The notes beneath the pieces were generated by a model, which saw only the letters and a program-made list of their open reading frames with translations, had not been told where the DNA came from and ran no database searches. Of a DNA stretch of 54,368 nucleotides, positions 26,848 to 35,401 are shown piece by piece; position 1 is the first letter of the stretch; each line of letters begins with the position of its first letter. This DNA is from Syntrophus sp. PtaU1.Bin005 (GTDB lineage Bacteria > Desulfobacterota > Syntrophia > Syntrophales > Syntrophaceae): contig MVRU01000010.1 of NCBI GenBank assembly GCA_002067745.1, forward strand, positions 1-54,368. Direction: 5' to 3'. The position numbers were made by a program, and so were the translations under genes.

Positions 26848-27846
26848 CTAAGCCTTGAGCGCTGCGGCCAGGTCATCAATAATCGGTTTTGAGCCGACGT
26901 ACAGCGTGGTACGCTGGTGATGCGCCGCCGGCTTCAGATCAAGAATGCGTGTGCCCGTTTCATCGATGGCGTCGCCGCCGGCTTCCCGGCACATGAATGC
27001 CGCGACATTGGCCTCATACAGAAGCCTGAGTTTACCCTGAGGACGATTTTCCTTGGGATTCGGATGGTTGACGATGGCAGGATACATGAAAAGGCCGCCG
27101 TTTGACAGCAGGCGGTGAAAGTCGCCGGCAAGGGCGCCGATATAGCGGAACTTGTATTTGTTCAAATTGGCCCCGATCCACTTCTGCACTTTGTCGCTGA
27201 AGACGTTTGTGTTTCCGGCGTTGAAGGACAATTCCCAGGTTTTTGGATTGTCGGGCATGGTCAATTGAACCGGCTTGACGTAGGTTGAGGTTTCGTCGGA
27301 ATGGAAGCGCCAGCAGCCTGCGTCGCGCAGTGCCAGGGTGAACATCCCCGTTGGAATGACGAACATGCCTGCTGCGATGTACTCGCTGCCTTCGCGGAGG
27401 TGATAATCCTCAGGGCCCCGCATATCGCCATCGAGAAACCGCTTGGCAATCCCGAACATGAACCCCACAGGCAGCCCATGGGACACGTTGGATGATCCGT
27501 CCAGGGGATCGAAATAGACAAAGTAGCGGCCGCCCTCTTTGTTCATGTCAACAATGTCATCACACTCTTCGCTTACCACCTGGATCACGCGCTTGTTCGA
27601 GGCCAGATAGTGGAGCACGATCTCGTTGGCGATGTCGTCCATCTTCATGACATTCTCGCCCTGGATATTGATCGATCCGGCCACGCCGAGATTTCCCTTG
27701 AGGGCGCCGGTTCGGTAATAAAGTTCAATTCGCTTTGCCGCGGCAATGATGGAATCCATGAGAATCAGGAAGTGATAGGTGCGGTTATGCTTTTCCTGGT
27801 GCAACATCAAAAAATTACGAAACGTCTGTTCAAACTCTACTGGCAT
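26848..27846 (-). CDS. fbp: Fructose-1,6-bisphosphatase class I
   Basis: FBPase hydrolyses fructose 1,6-bisphosphate to fructose 6-phosphate, the committed step of gluconeogenesis. The 332-residue length is standard. Metal and substrate motifs are present: S-E-E (V-V-S-E-E-C-D), the F-D-P-L-D-G-S-S-N motif and the late G-G-D-A-I-D segment. It is a eukaryote/E. coli-type class I enzyme, not the archaeal FBPA/P. The start has a clear AGGAGGG ribosome site. It leads metG in what is probably a two-gene unit. With the aldolase upstream it supports growth on non-sugar carbon. Confidence 0.96.
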   Translation of the reverse strand: MPVEFEQTFRNFLMLHQEKHNRTYHFLILMDSIIAAAKRIELYYRTGALKGNLGVAGSINIQGENVMKMDDIANEIVLHYLASNKRVIQVVSEECDDIVDMNKEGGRYFVYFDPLDGSSNVSHGLPVGFMFGIAKRFLDGDMRGPEDYHLREGSEYIAAGMFVIPTGMFTLALRDAGCWRFHSDETSTYVKPVQLTMPDNPKTWELSFNAGNTNVFSDKVQKWIGANLNKYKFRYIGALAGDFHRLLSNGGLFMYPAIVNHPNPKENRPQGKLRLLYEANVAAFMCREAGGDAIDETGTRILDLKPAAHHQRTTLYVGSKPIIDDLAAALKA

Positions 27847-27954
27847 GTCACCCTCCTGTAAATTATGGTTAAGAAAGACTTTCTAGCTAAAGCGCTTTTT
27901 GCCGCGGAATCGAATGCCGAAAGTGCGGCCCCGGGGCGCGGCGCATGCGCGATC

Positions 27955-28713
27955 TTAGAAGATGCAGGGCGCGTCGACAAAAGAAACAGGAATGGAGAAA
28001 CGCTTGTGAAGATGCACTCCCAGCGCCTTCATCCCGAACGTTTCCGTCTGGTAATGGCCGCCATAAAAAATGTTCAGCCCGAATTCCCGGGCCAGGTGAA
28101 ACGCGCCGTGCTTCGGCTCGCCGGTGATGAAGAGATCGATTCCCTCCCGTTTCAATTCCCTGAAAAGCGCGGTATCGGTGGCCGAGCCGGCGACAATGGC
28201 GGCGGTCGAGATGATATCCGGGCCGAAGGTTAAAAAACCCTGACGGCAACCGATGACCTTCTCGACTTCAGACGCTGCTTCGGTTCGTGAAAAAAGCCTC
28301 TTGAATCGTCCCTTTACGCCGATCGCCCTGCCGTGATAGAGGGCAAAGGGTTCAGCATCGACCAGTTCAAGATGCTCTGCGATAACACGGTTATGTCCGA
28401 TTTCAGGATGGGCGTCGAGGGGAATGTGAGCTGTATACAGCGCCATGTCGGCGATGATCAGATCCCGTATCCGCTGATAGTGATGGTCCAGAACCAGCTC
28501 CTGGCGCCCCCAGTAGAGCCCGTGATGAACGACAAGGAGATTGCAGCCCGCCTGTGCCGCCTTGGTGATCGACTCATGGCAGGCATCGACGGCCAGGCCG
28601 ATCCGGTCGACGGTTCCGCTGTTTTCAACCTGGAGACCGTTTGCCGAATCATCTGTAAAGGAGCCGATTTCCAAGTAGGAGTCAAGATAGTCCGTGATGA
28701 CGTTTCGTTCCAT
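27955..28713 (-). CDS. Nif3-like dinuclear metal centre protein
   Basis: Nif3/YbgI-family protein of 252 residues; members bind two metal ions and have been proposed as GTP cyclohydrolase I type 2 or as metal-handling proteins, but the cellular role is uncertain. The metal ligands are visible as V-V-H-H-G-L-Y-W-G near residue 70 and the late G-G-H-Y-Q-T-E-T stretch. N-G-L-Q-V near the start is also typical. I chose the ATG at 28713 with an AGGA site; an alternative Met is at 28734. A good promoter lies just upstream at 28756-28783. It is 108 bases upstream of fbp. Confidence 0.88.
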   Translation of the reverse strand: MERNVITDYLDSYLEIGSFTDDSANGLQVENSGTVDRIGLAVDACHESITKAAQAGCNLLVVHHGLYWGRQELVLDHHYQRIRDLIIADMALYTAHIPLDAHPEIGHNRVIAEHLELVDAEPFALYHGRAIGVKGRFKRLFSRTEAASEVEKVIGCRQGFLTFGPDIISTAAIVAGSATDTALFRELKREGIDLFITGEPKHGAFHLAREFGLNIFYGGHYQTETFGMKALGVHLHKRFSIPVSFVDAPCIF

Positions 28714-28755
28714 TAATTCCTGCAGAAAGTGCATCCTGTAAAATACTAGCGCGAC

Positions 28756-28783
28756 ATCATAACAGATGGCGCCTTTAAGTCAA
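28756..28783 (-). promoter_or_regulatory. Sigma-70-type promoter for the Nif3-like gene
   Basis: Reading on the minus strand, TTGACT (28783-28778), a 16-base spacer and TATGAT (28761-28756) predict a start near 28749, a short distance before the coding start. Both boxes match the consensus at 5 of 6 positions. Confidence 0.6.
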
Positions 28784-28870
28784 CCCCTTCAAAAAAGTTT
28801 TGACGTTTCGCCCGCCAATCCCCGGAAAGGCGTTCTCCTTCGGGACAGGAAGCAGGATGCTCCCGGGGCG

Positions 28871-29749
28871 TCAATGGCTGCGGGGATCATTCCGGTGATC
28901 CCCACGGCCCGGTTTCTGCGGAGGTTTTTCCGAAGACGGGTGATCGGCGGAGCCGGCATTCTCTTTTCGGCTTTGGGCGCCCTTGTCCTTTTTTCGTTCC
29001 CGGTAGCATTCGTACTCAAAGGCAAGGCAGCACATGAGCCTGCCGCAGAGCCCGGATATCTTTTCCGGGTTGAGGGACATATTCTGCTCCTTGGCCATTT
29101 TGACGGAAACGCGGTCCAGATTGTGAAGCAGGTTGACACAGCAGACTTCGCGTCCGCAAACCCCCATGCCCTTGACGATCCTTGCCTCCTGGCGGGCCCC
29201 GATCTGCCTCAGCTCGATCTTGGTTTTGTATTTCTGTGCAAGATCCTTGACGATCTCCCGGAAATCCACGCGATTTTCCGCCGTGAAGTAGAAGATGATC
29301 TTGCTCCTGTCAAAAAGGCATTCCACATCAATCAGCTTCATGGGCAGATTCCGTATCTTGATTCTTTCGGAACAGAAGGAGAAGCAACTCTCTTCGAGAG
29401 TCCTGTTGCTGTCGCGAATGCGCAGATCTTCTTCCGTCACTTTACGAATCACGGGCTTCAAGGGGGTCTGGATGTCCTCCTCCGGAACGGATCGGGGGCT
29501 TGTGAGAACCGTTCCCATGGATGTTCCGTCGTCTGTCGAGACGATCACCGGATCATTCACCAGGATCGCAAGGTCCCCTGCGTCGAAGTTGTAGATCTTT
29601 CCTTCTTTTTTAAACTTGACACCAACGATGGTTTTTAGCACTGGCTGTATGGTCTCCTGAAAGTTCGGCTCACTTCTACTGCAATTCACGCGCCTTCCCG
29701 ACGATTCCGGCAACGCTTTGCCGGGCGTAACCGGCATGGCCTTCGCCAT
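28871..29749 (-). CDS. PSP1-domain (RicT/YaaT-like) protein
   Basis: A 292-residue PSP1-domain protein. In Bacillus the homologue RicT (YaaT) joins an Fe-S-containing complex affecting RNA processing and phosphorelay. The domain core (about 95-250) contains the Cys clusters G-V-C-G-R-E-V-C-C and S-G-L-C-G-R-L-M-C-C, followed by L-A-F-E-Y-E-C-Y. The C-terminal 40 residues are Lys/Arg/Pro-rich and probably disordered. The partners RicA and RicF are not in the window. The gene follows holB by 69 bases, an arrangement seen in Firmicutes too (tmk-holB-yaaT order). Confidence 0.9.
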   Translation of the reverse strand: MAKAMPVTPGKALPESSGRRVNCSRSEPNFQETIQPVLKTIVGVKFKKEGKIYNFDAGDLAILVNDPVIVSTDDGTSMGTVLTSPRSVPEEDIQTPLKPVIRKVTEEDLRIRDSNRTLEESCFSFCSERIKIRNLPMKLIDVECLFDRSKIIFYFTAENRVDFREIVKDLAQKYKTKIELRQIGARQEARIVKGMGVCGREVCCVNLLHNLDRVSVKMAKEQNMSLNPEKISGLCGRLMCCLAFEYECYRERKKDKGAQSRKENAGSADHPSSEKPPQKPGRGDHRNDPRSH

Positions 29750-29818
29750 CTGGGTTTTCCCCTGCAGTTCAACCTGGATCGGAACGAAGATGTGCGTATT
29801 GGAAGGCGCTTATCAAGG

Positions 29819-30793
29819 TTAGATCGAAAGTCTAAACATCATAACCTCCAAAGTCAACGATTTATTCGCATTTTGCTCCAATTGATGAATGGCCTCTTCA
29901 ATGGCCTGCACGTTCATCAGAATTTCTGCAGGGGTTCGCCTCTCGGACAAGGCCGCAATCAGGTCCAGGCGGTCCCTGTGCATAAGGCCGTCACCCCTCC
30001 CTGTTTCTTTGAAAATCAGAAGGTCCCGGAAAAACGTTTTGAGGAAATCGAGCTTATCCTGGATGTCTTTCCTGTCATCGATTAAAAAACGAAGAAAAGA
30101 CAAATGCTGAAGAGGCTCATCCTGTTGCATCCTGGAAAGATAATCCAGGCATTCCTCTTTCAACGCAAGAAAGGACTCGCGATTGAGCTCCAGGGCTTTG
30201 CCGATGCTGCCGCTGGAAGCGGCTGACAGCAGGCGGGCGTGAGATTCCTCCAGAGAAGACCGCTCGGCGAGAAGGGTCAGCACGATCTCCTGCGGAAGGG
30301 GATTGAACCGGATCTGCTGACACCTTGAAAGAATGGTGAGCGGCAGGGAGTATGGCCTGGCCGTTACCAGAATCAGGATATTGGATGCAGAGGGCTCCTC
30401 AAGGGTTTTCAGAAGGGCGTTAGCCGCTGCGTTGTTCAAACGGTCGGCATCCAGGATAAGGGCGATGCGTTTGCGGCCCTCCATGGGTTTGAATTTCATC
30501 CTTTCCTGAAGGCCTTTGACGGCATCGATCCGGATGAAGGCTCCGTCCGCCTCCACGGTTTCAACGTCCGGATGATTCCTGTGATCGGTCTTGAGGCAGG
30601 AAAGGCAGGAATCGCAGGAATCGAAGGCGGCTTGCCGGCAGTTCAACGCCTTGGCGAAGGTCAAGGCGAGGGTGCGTTTGCCGATGCCGTCCATGCCGTG
30701 AAAAAGATAGGCGTGGGCAAGACGGTCATGACGCAGGGCATTCTGAAGGATGCTGACGGGTTTCGGGTGGCCCAGGATATCCTTGAATGACAT
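29819..30793 (-). CDS. holB: DNA polymerase III delta' subunit
   Basis: Clamp-loader subunit of 324 residues. It has the P-loop-like G-M-D-G-I-G-K-R-T, a zinc module (C-R-Q-A-A-F-D-S-C-D-S-C-L-S-C) and the sensor region L-K-T-L-E-E-P-S. The A-Y-L-F-H-G segment and the S-R-C-Q motif are typical of the family. The start at 30793 (S-F-K-D-I-L-G-H) matches family N-termini; a longer frame to 30973 overlaps tmk and is unlikely. It lies between tmk and the RicT-like gene. Confidence 0.93.
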   Translation of the reverse strand: MSFKDILGHPKPVSILQNALRHDRLAHAYLFHGMDGIGKRTLALTFAKALNCRQAAFDSCDSCLSCLKTDHRNHPDVETVEADGAFIRIDAVKGLQERMKFKPMEGRKRIALILDADRLNNAAANALLKTLEEPSASNILILVTARPYSLPLTILSRCQQIRFNPLPQEIVLTLLAERSSLEESHARLLSAASSGSIGKALELNRESFLALKEECLDYLSRMQQDEPLQHLSFLRFLIDDRKDIQDKLDFLKTFFRDLLIFKETGRGDGLMHRDRLDLIAALSERRTPAEILMNVQAIEEAIHQLEQNANKSLTLEVMMFRLSI

Positions 30794-30930
30794 GAAAATA
30801 GTCCTATGCTCTGATTTGAAGGGGTTTGGGCCCCGGTTGACGGCGAACTCGGCTGAAGCTTGCAATGGCCGCAGGAACCGGCCGAGCCCTTCAGGGGATT
30901 TCAGGGGTTGGAAGAGCGCCGGAGCGGTGC

Positions 30931-31581
30931 TCAGCCGCCGTCTGCGCTCAGGAAAGCCTTGAGATGACGGCACACCTCAAGGGATATGGAAGCAACATCC
31001 CCGGTCGCGTCGATGACGCGGAACCTGTCCGGCTCCTGCCTTGCGAGGGAAAGATAGCCCTTGCGGATTTTTTCGTGAAAAATCAGCCCCTCCTGTTCGA
31101 AGCGGTCCTCCCTTGCCTTTTCCGGAACGCCGGACATCCGCTGCAGGGCCCGGCGAATGCCCGTTTCCGCGGGAAGATCGAAGAGAAAGGTCAGGTGTGG
31201 CTTCAGGGAGGAGGTGGCGAACTCATCCAGCGTGCGGATCCATGTTGCGTCAATGCCCCGTACGAGGCCCTGGTAAACCATGGTGGCGTCTGAAAACCGG
31301 TCGCAGAGAATCCAATTCCCACGGACCAGGGCGGGGCGGATGACCTCGCGGATATGCTGAGCGCGGGCCGCCAGAAAAAGCAGTGTTTCCGCCTCGTCAC
31401 AGATGTCAAAGGGGCCGCGCTTCAAAAGAAGCTTCCGGATCCTTTTCCCGAGGGGAGAGCCTCCCGGTTCTTCCGTCGTCATCACGGGGAGACGCCGCTT
31501 TCTCAAGAATCTTGCGGCCAGTTTGATCTGAGTCGTTTTCCCGCACCCTTCAATTCCTTCGAAAGAAATAAAATAAGACAT
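30931..31581 (-). CDS. tmk: Thymidylate kinase
   Basis: Phosphorylates dTMP to dTDP for DNA synthesis. The 216-residue protein has the P-loop F-E-G-I-E-G-C-G-K-T-T, the E-E-P-G-G-S-P-L-G motif, C-D-R-F-S-D-A-T and a LID region with Arg residues (R-E-D-R-F-E-Q). Length and motif spacing are normal. It is upstream of holB (137-base gap) and downstream of the ferredoxin gene (85-base gap). Confidence 0.96.
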   Translation of the reverse strand: MSYFISFEGIEGCGKTTQIKLAARFLRKRRLPVMTTEEPGGSPLGKRIRKLLLKRGPFDICDEAETLLFLAARAQHIREVIRPALVRGNWILCDRFSDATMVYQGLVRGIDATWIRTLDEFATSSLKPHLTFLFDLPAETGIRRALQRMSGVPEKAREDRFEQEGLIFHEKIRKGYLSLARQEPDRFRVIDATGDVASISLEVCRHLKAFLSADGG

Positions 31582-31666
31582 GTCTGGTGATAAAAATCAA
31601 AAGGGGGGTACTTCCGCCCAAAAAAGCGAGAAGTGCTCCCCCCGTCTTGAAGAAGAATCTGAAGAT

Positions 31667-31846
31667 TTATTTGGCTTCGCCGGGAACGATCGCTTCAGCC
31701 GGGCACTGTTCCGCACACGTTCCACAGTCGGTGCACAGATTTGCATCGATTACGTACTTGTCTTCTCCCTCACTGATCGCTCCAACGGGGCACTCATCCT
31801 GGCAGGAACCACAAGCCAAACAATCGTCGGTAATTACATACGCCAT
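31667..31846 (-). CDS. 2[4Fe-4S] ferredoxin, clostridial type
   Basis: A 59-residue ferredoxin with two Cys motifs, C-L-A-C-G-S-C-Q-D-E-C-P and C-T-D-C-G-T-C-A-E-Q-C-P, each of the CxxCxxCxxxCP type; the A-I segments follow each. It begins M-A-Y-V-I-T-D-D and ends G-E-A-K. Such proteins carry low-potential electrons in anaerobes. The AAGGAGAT ribosome site lies 8 bases before the ATG, predicting strong translation. It sits between the Nfu-type scaffold gene and tmk, and near ispH, whose enzyme needs reduced ferredoxin or flavodoxin in bacteria. Confidence 0.95.
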   Translation of the reverse strand: MAYVITDDCLACGSCQDECPVGAISEGEDKYVIDANLCTDCGTCAEQCPAEAIVPGEAK

Positions 31847-31883
31847 AACTTTTATCTCCTTTTAAAATGTTGTTTTCTTTTAT

Positions 31884-31927
31884 TTCATGATCCATCGACC
31901 TGACAGGCAAATGGGTCATATCATGAA
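31884..31927. repeat. Nested inverted repeat between nfu-type and ferredoxin genes
   Basis: TTCATGAT (31884-31891) pairs with ATCATGAA (31920-31927). Inside are CCAT/ATGG and CCT/AGG arms, giving a possible 15-bp interrupted stem. On the minus strand it lies 5 bases after the Nfu-type gene and about 37 before the ferredoxin start. It may be an attenuator, a processing site or an operator. Confidence 0.45.
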
Positions 31928-31932
31928 CTCAC

Positions 31933-32154
31933 TTAAACCGAAACCACTTCCTTGACTCCGGAGACCTTTTCCCTGAGCATTTTTTCTATCCCCATCTTCA
32001 AGGTCATCTGAGACATGGGACATCCCTTGCATGCACCGACCAGGCGGACCTTCACCACCCCATCCTCACTGACGTCGACCAGCTCAACATCGCCACCGTC
32101 AGCTTTCAGGTTGGGCCGGATCTGATTCAGGACTGCTTCAACTTTATCTTTCAT
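31933..32154 (-). CDS. NifU C-terminal domain (Nfu-type) Fe-S scaffold
   Basis: A 73-residue protein made only of the NifU-like C-terminal domain. The Cys pair C-K-G-C-P (in G-A-C-K-G-C-P-M-S) binds a [4Fe-4S] cluster between two subunits for delivery to client proteins. D-G-G-D-V-E-L and M-T-L-K-M-G-I-E are family features. The ATG at 32154 follows a GGAGGG site; an in-frame TTG upstream is not needed. It is next to the ferredoxin and near ispH, both Fe-S proteins. Confidence 0.92.
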   Translation of the reverse strand: MKDKVEAVLNQIRPNLKADGGDVELVDVSEDGVVKVRLVGACKGCPMSQMTLKMGIEKMLREKVSGVKEVVSV

Positions 32155-32240
32155 GTTTGTACCCTCCAATTTTTCCTTTTGTTCCCTTCCAGGAGAAGAT
32201 GGCTCATGGCGGTCTCCTTCTGAAAGAACGCGTCACGATT

Positions 32241-32831
32241 TCAATGGGGCATTTCCGCGATCATCTCCCTGGCGAGGGCTCTGGCCACATCCGGCAGCTG
32301 GGGCTTGATGAGCAGGTATTTTTGAGCCCTTGAATGACCGGCCTTCCAAAGAACCCTGCCTTCGGCGGCAGAAATGAGTTTCATGGAAAGACCGATCTTT
32401 CCCACCTTGTCTGTCGCTTCCGTCGTGTAGTTCCAGTAGTCGAGAGAAACAACCAGAAAGGCGTCAACGCGGCATATTTCCCCGATTCTCCTGCTCAGAT
32501 CGGGGTCGGAAAAATTGACGGCTTTGAGCTTCGCAGTATAATCGGCCGTCACTTTCCGCAGCTCTTCATTTTCCTGGAGCTGGCGCTGGATATCATTCCC
32601 GGAGACGATATCGGTAAACCACTTTTTTTCACTCACGACTCCGGCGATGATCTGATCGACAGTCCCCCTGGCCTCTTCATAGGGTCCCACATCGACGGGC
32701 AGGATCCCTATCCGCTCCGGATGAAAATTGCCGGCTTCCGGGTCCACCTCGGAATAGCGCAATCCCCCGCAGCCGGCAAGAGCCAGGATCAGTAATATGG
32801 CAAGAATGACATGCCGGAATCTTCTGTGCAC
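32241..32831 (-). CDS. Lipoprotein resembling the DUF799/GNA1162 group
   Basis: A 196-residue predicted lipoprotein. The signal sequence ends in a lipobox L-A-G-C-G (Cys about residue 21). The mature part (I-G-I-L-P-V-D, V-D-A-F-L-V-V-S-L-D-Y-W, W-K-A-G-H) recalls the small lipoproteins of the GNA1162/DUF799 type, but the match is only suggestive. It uses a GTG start with an AGAGG site. It lies 41 bases after the ispH-ubiA gene on the same strand; no functional link is obvious. Confidence 0.7.
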   Translation of the reverse strand: MHRRFRHVILAILLILALAGCGGLRYSEVDPEAGNFHPERIGILPVDVGPYEEARGTVDQIIAGVVSEKKWFTDIVSGNDIQRQLQENEELRKVTADYTAKLKAVNFSDPDLSRRIGEICRVDAFLVVSLDYWNYTTEATDKVGKIGLSMKLISAAEGRVLWKAGHSRAQKYLLIKPQLPDVARALAREMIAEMPH

Positions 32832-32872
32832 AAGAACCTCTCGCTTCTACAAGGCCTGCGGAATCCCCCTGT

Positions 32873-34606
32873 TCAGGACCGTGCGGCAACCCAAAGAATA
32901 GAGCACAACCCTGCGATAACATAGCTGGTTTCCAGAAGCCCCTCAAGGACTATTCCTGAAAGCGAGGCCCTTCTATCACAAAGTCGGAAACAAATCCATA
33001 TATAAAATAAATTTATCAGCAGGACCAGTGAGAGCGGGGAGGTCCAGCCGACGAGAGCGCTGGAAACCAGCATGACCGCTAACAGCAGGCAGATAGCCGC
33101 CAGGAGGGTCTGCGTTTTCTGCTTGCCGACCACAACGGGGATCGTCTCCCTGCCGATGAGCCGGTCGCTCTGGATATCCAGGATATCGGAAAGGGACGAG
33201 CGGATAAAAACCACACCAAAGGTAAAAAGAAAGGCGATGAGGAGTTCGGGGGAGAAGAAGGGCTTCCGTTCCACAACAGGCATGATGGCGACGACGGTTG
33301 CCCAGGCCAGGGCCATGGAGATATTTTTTGAGCCGGGGAGATCCTTCAAGCTTCGATAGTGCCATTTTTTGGGCAACAGGGAAGAATTGTAGAGGATCCC
33401 CAGGGTCGACATGAAAAAGAGAAGCAGAAAGGCATGGATTCCCTGGCTCATGGCGATGCCCAGTCCGGTGAGCATGGATAAGATGGCCCCGGAAAGATAA
33501 AAATACTCGTGCTTCAGGTAGGACTCCTCCCGAAAGGAGCCGATGGTGCAATTCTTCCGGTTTACAAACCGGTTGAAGGTGTGCATGGCATGAACATAAA
33601 GGGCGGTGATTAAAAGAAACAGGATGTTGACAGGGACGCGCTCGAGGAGCATGGCTGTCAGTGAGAGGCAGGCCGCCCCGAGGGCGGAGTACAGATCGGT
33701 ACGGACCGCCAGGGTCCAGAGCTTGAAGAACAGCTGACCCTTTCGCTTTTTTTCCGACTGCTGTTCCGTGATCCGGTCAACGACACGGGAAAGGATCCAG
33801 TTCGGTGTGGAAGCCCCGGCCGAGAGACCGATGCGATCGAAGCCGACGAGGAGGTCTCCGCTCAGTTCGTCCGCCGTTTCGATGTGAAAAGTCGGCGTGC
33901 CCTGAAGGGCCGCCAGGTCGGCCAGGCGTCGCGTATTGGCGCTGTTTCTGCCGCCGACGATCACCATGGCTTCCGTCTGGGAGGCCAGTTCCTGGACTTC
34001 AGACTGGCGCCGTTCCGTGGAGTCGCAGATCGTATTGTAAACGACGGTTTCCGGAAACTTCTCGCGGACCCGCTGGACGACGGCCTTGAATTCATCAACG
34101 CTCTGGGTGGTCTGGGCAACGACGCACACCTTTTCCAGATCGGGAAGACGGTCGACATCGGAACAGCTGCTGACGACCCTGCCATGGCCGCCGGAGTGGC
34201 CGAGGAGGCCGTTTACCTCGGGATGATCGCCGTCGCCGACGATCAGGATGGCGTAATGCTGAGCCGCGTGCTTGCGGATGATGGCCTGAACGTGGGCAAC
34301 CTTGGGGCAGGTTGCGTCAATGATCCGTAGGCCCTTTTCACGGAGTTTTCGCCGTTCAGCCGGGGAAATTCCATGGGCCCGGATGACGATGGCCGCGTTG
34401 TGTTCCGATGAGGGGATCGCATCAAGATCGTCGACAGGGACAATCCCCCTGGCGCGCAGGAAGTCCACCGTTTGCGGATTGTGAATCAGCGGGCCATAGG
34501 TGTAGATGGTTCTGGGGCCTTTGTGACGGGCGATCTCAAGGACCATTTCAACGGCTCGCCGAACGCCCATGCAAAACCCGGCCGTCTGTGCTATTCGAAC
34601 GCTCAT
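32873..34606 (-). CDS. ispH: IspH fused to a UbiA-like membrane domain
   Basis: A 577-residue fusion. Residues 1-285 are IspH (HMBPP reductase, last step of the MEP isoprenoid pathway) with the three cluster Cys (Cys12 in G-F-C-M-G-V-R-R-A-V, Cys100 in A-T-C-P-K-V, Cys194 in T-I-C-D-S-T), Glu130 and the T-T-Q motif. Residues about 291-577 have around eight membrane segments and resemble UbiA prenyltransferases. The second Asp-rich motif is kept (D-I-L-D-I-Q-S-D-R-L-I-G, 474-485). The first (usually N-D-x-x-D-x-x-x-D) reads N-R-F-V-N-R-K-N-C (345-353), so prenyl transfer is doubtful. The frame is continuous. It follows tlyA by 6 bases. Confidence 0.92.
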   Translation of the reverse strand: MSVRIAQTAGFCMGVRRAVEMVLEIARHKGPRTIYTYGPLIHNPQTVDFLRARGIVPVDDLDAIPSSEHNAAIVIRAHGISPAERRKLREKGLRIIDATCPKVAHVQAIIRKHAAQHYAILIVGDGDHPEVNGLLGHSGGHGRVVSSCSDVDRLPDLEKVCVVAQTTQSVDEFKAVVQRVREKFPETVVYNTICDSTERRQSEVQELASQTEAMVIVGGRNSANTRRLADLAALQGTPTFHIETADELSGDLLVGFDRIGLSAGASTPNWILSRVVDRITEQQSEKKRKGQLFFKLWTLAVRTDLYSALGAACLSLTAMLLERVPVNILFLLITALYVHAMHTFNRFVNRKNCTIGSFREESYLKHEYFYLSGAILSMLTGLGIAMSQGIHAFLLLFFMSTLGILYNSSLLPKKWHYRSLKDLPGSKNISMALAWATVVAIMPVVERKPFFSPELLIAFLFTFGVVFIRSSLSDILDIQSDRLIGRETIPVVVGKQKTQTLLAAICLLLAVMLVSSALVGWTSPLSLVLLINLFYIWICFRLCDRRASLSGIVLEGLLETSYVIAGLCSILWVAARS

Positions 34607-34612
34607 CTCTCG

Positions 34613-35365
34613 TTATTCCACCGGTAAGCGGGCATAGATGAAGAACTCCCTGTTTCCCCTGGCGCCTGGAAGGGGTGAGGCCGCCGTTCCGATGACCTCC
34701 AATCCGGAACCCCCCATAAAGAGGGTCACCTCATCCTGAACGCGCTGATGAAGATCCGGCTCCCGGACAATGCCTCCCTTTCCGACCTGTCCCTTTCCCA
34801 CTTCAAACTGAGGCTTGATCAGAGCGAGAAGATGCCCTCCCCGTTTTAAGAATTTCACCGCGGAAGGAATGACGAGCTTCAGGGAAATGAACGAGGCATC
34901 GATGGTGATCAGATCGACAGGGGCGTCCATGCCGGCGCCGTCATAAAACCGGATGTTGGTTCTTTCGATGCTGGTCACCCTTGGATCCTTCCTCAATTTC
35001 CAGGCCAGCTGTCCATAACCGACGTCAAGGGCATAAACGTGGCGGGCGCCCTTCTGGAGAAGGCAATCGGTGAAGCCCCCCGTGGAGGCCCCGACATCCA
35101 GAGCTACCAGATCATGGACATCCATGGAAAAGGCTTCAAGCGCCCCTTGAAGCTTCTGCCCCCCGCGGCTGACGTAGGGGGATTCCTTGCCCCTGATCCG
35201 GACAAGGGCCTGGGGGGAAACGAGCATACCGGCCTTGAGAGCGGCTTGGTCATCCACCAGAACGGCGCCGGCAAGGATCAAGGCCCTGGCACGTTCCCGG
35301 CTTACCGAAAGGCCCTGCTTGACGAGGAGCTGATCCAGACGGATTTTTTCTGATTTCGTTTTCAT
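34613..35365 (-). CDS. tlyA: TlyA family rRNA methyltransferase
   Basis: TlyA-family protein of 250 residues: an N-terminal S4 RNA-binding domain (R-L-D-Q-L-L-V-K-Q-G-L-S-V-S-R-E-R-A) and a C-terminal Rossmann-type methyltransferase (A-L-D-V-G-A-S-T-G-G-F-T-D and Y-A-L-D-V-G-Y-G-Q-L). Known members methylate ribose 2'-OH of 16S and/or 23S rRNA; some are called haemolysins. It sits between dxs and ispH, a common arrangement in bacteria (ispA-dxs-tlyA). Confidence 0.92.
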   Translation of the reverse strand: MKTKSEKIRLDQLLVKQGLSVSRERARALILAGAVLVDDQAALKAGMLVSPQALVRIRGKESPYVSRGGQKLQGALEAFSMDVHDLVALDVGASTGGFTDCLLQKGARHVYALDVGYGQLAWKLRKDPRVTSIERTNIRFYDGAGMDAPVDLITIDASFISLKLVIPSAVKFLKRGGHLLALIKPQFEVGKGQVGKGGIVREPDLHQRVQDEVTLFMGGSGLEVIGTAASPLPGARGNREFFIYARLPVE

Positions 35366-35401
35366 GGCAACGGGTTTAGGAGTGCTGTCGACGATTCCTT
35401 C

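Noticed and set aside
32873-34606. That the IspH-UbiA fusion is a frameshift artefact
   Set aside because: A single open frame with no stop runs through the junction and the linker (about residues 281-300) reads like normal coding sequence, so a true fusion is more likely.
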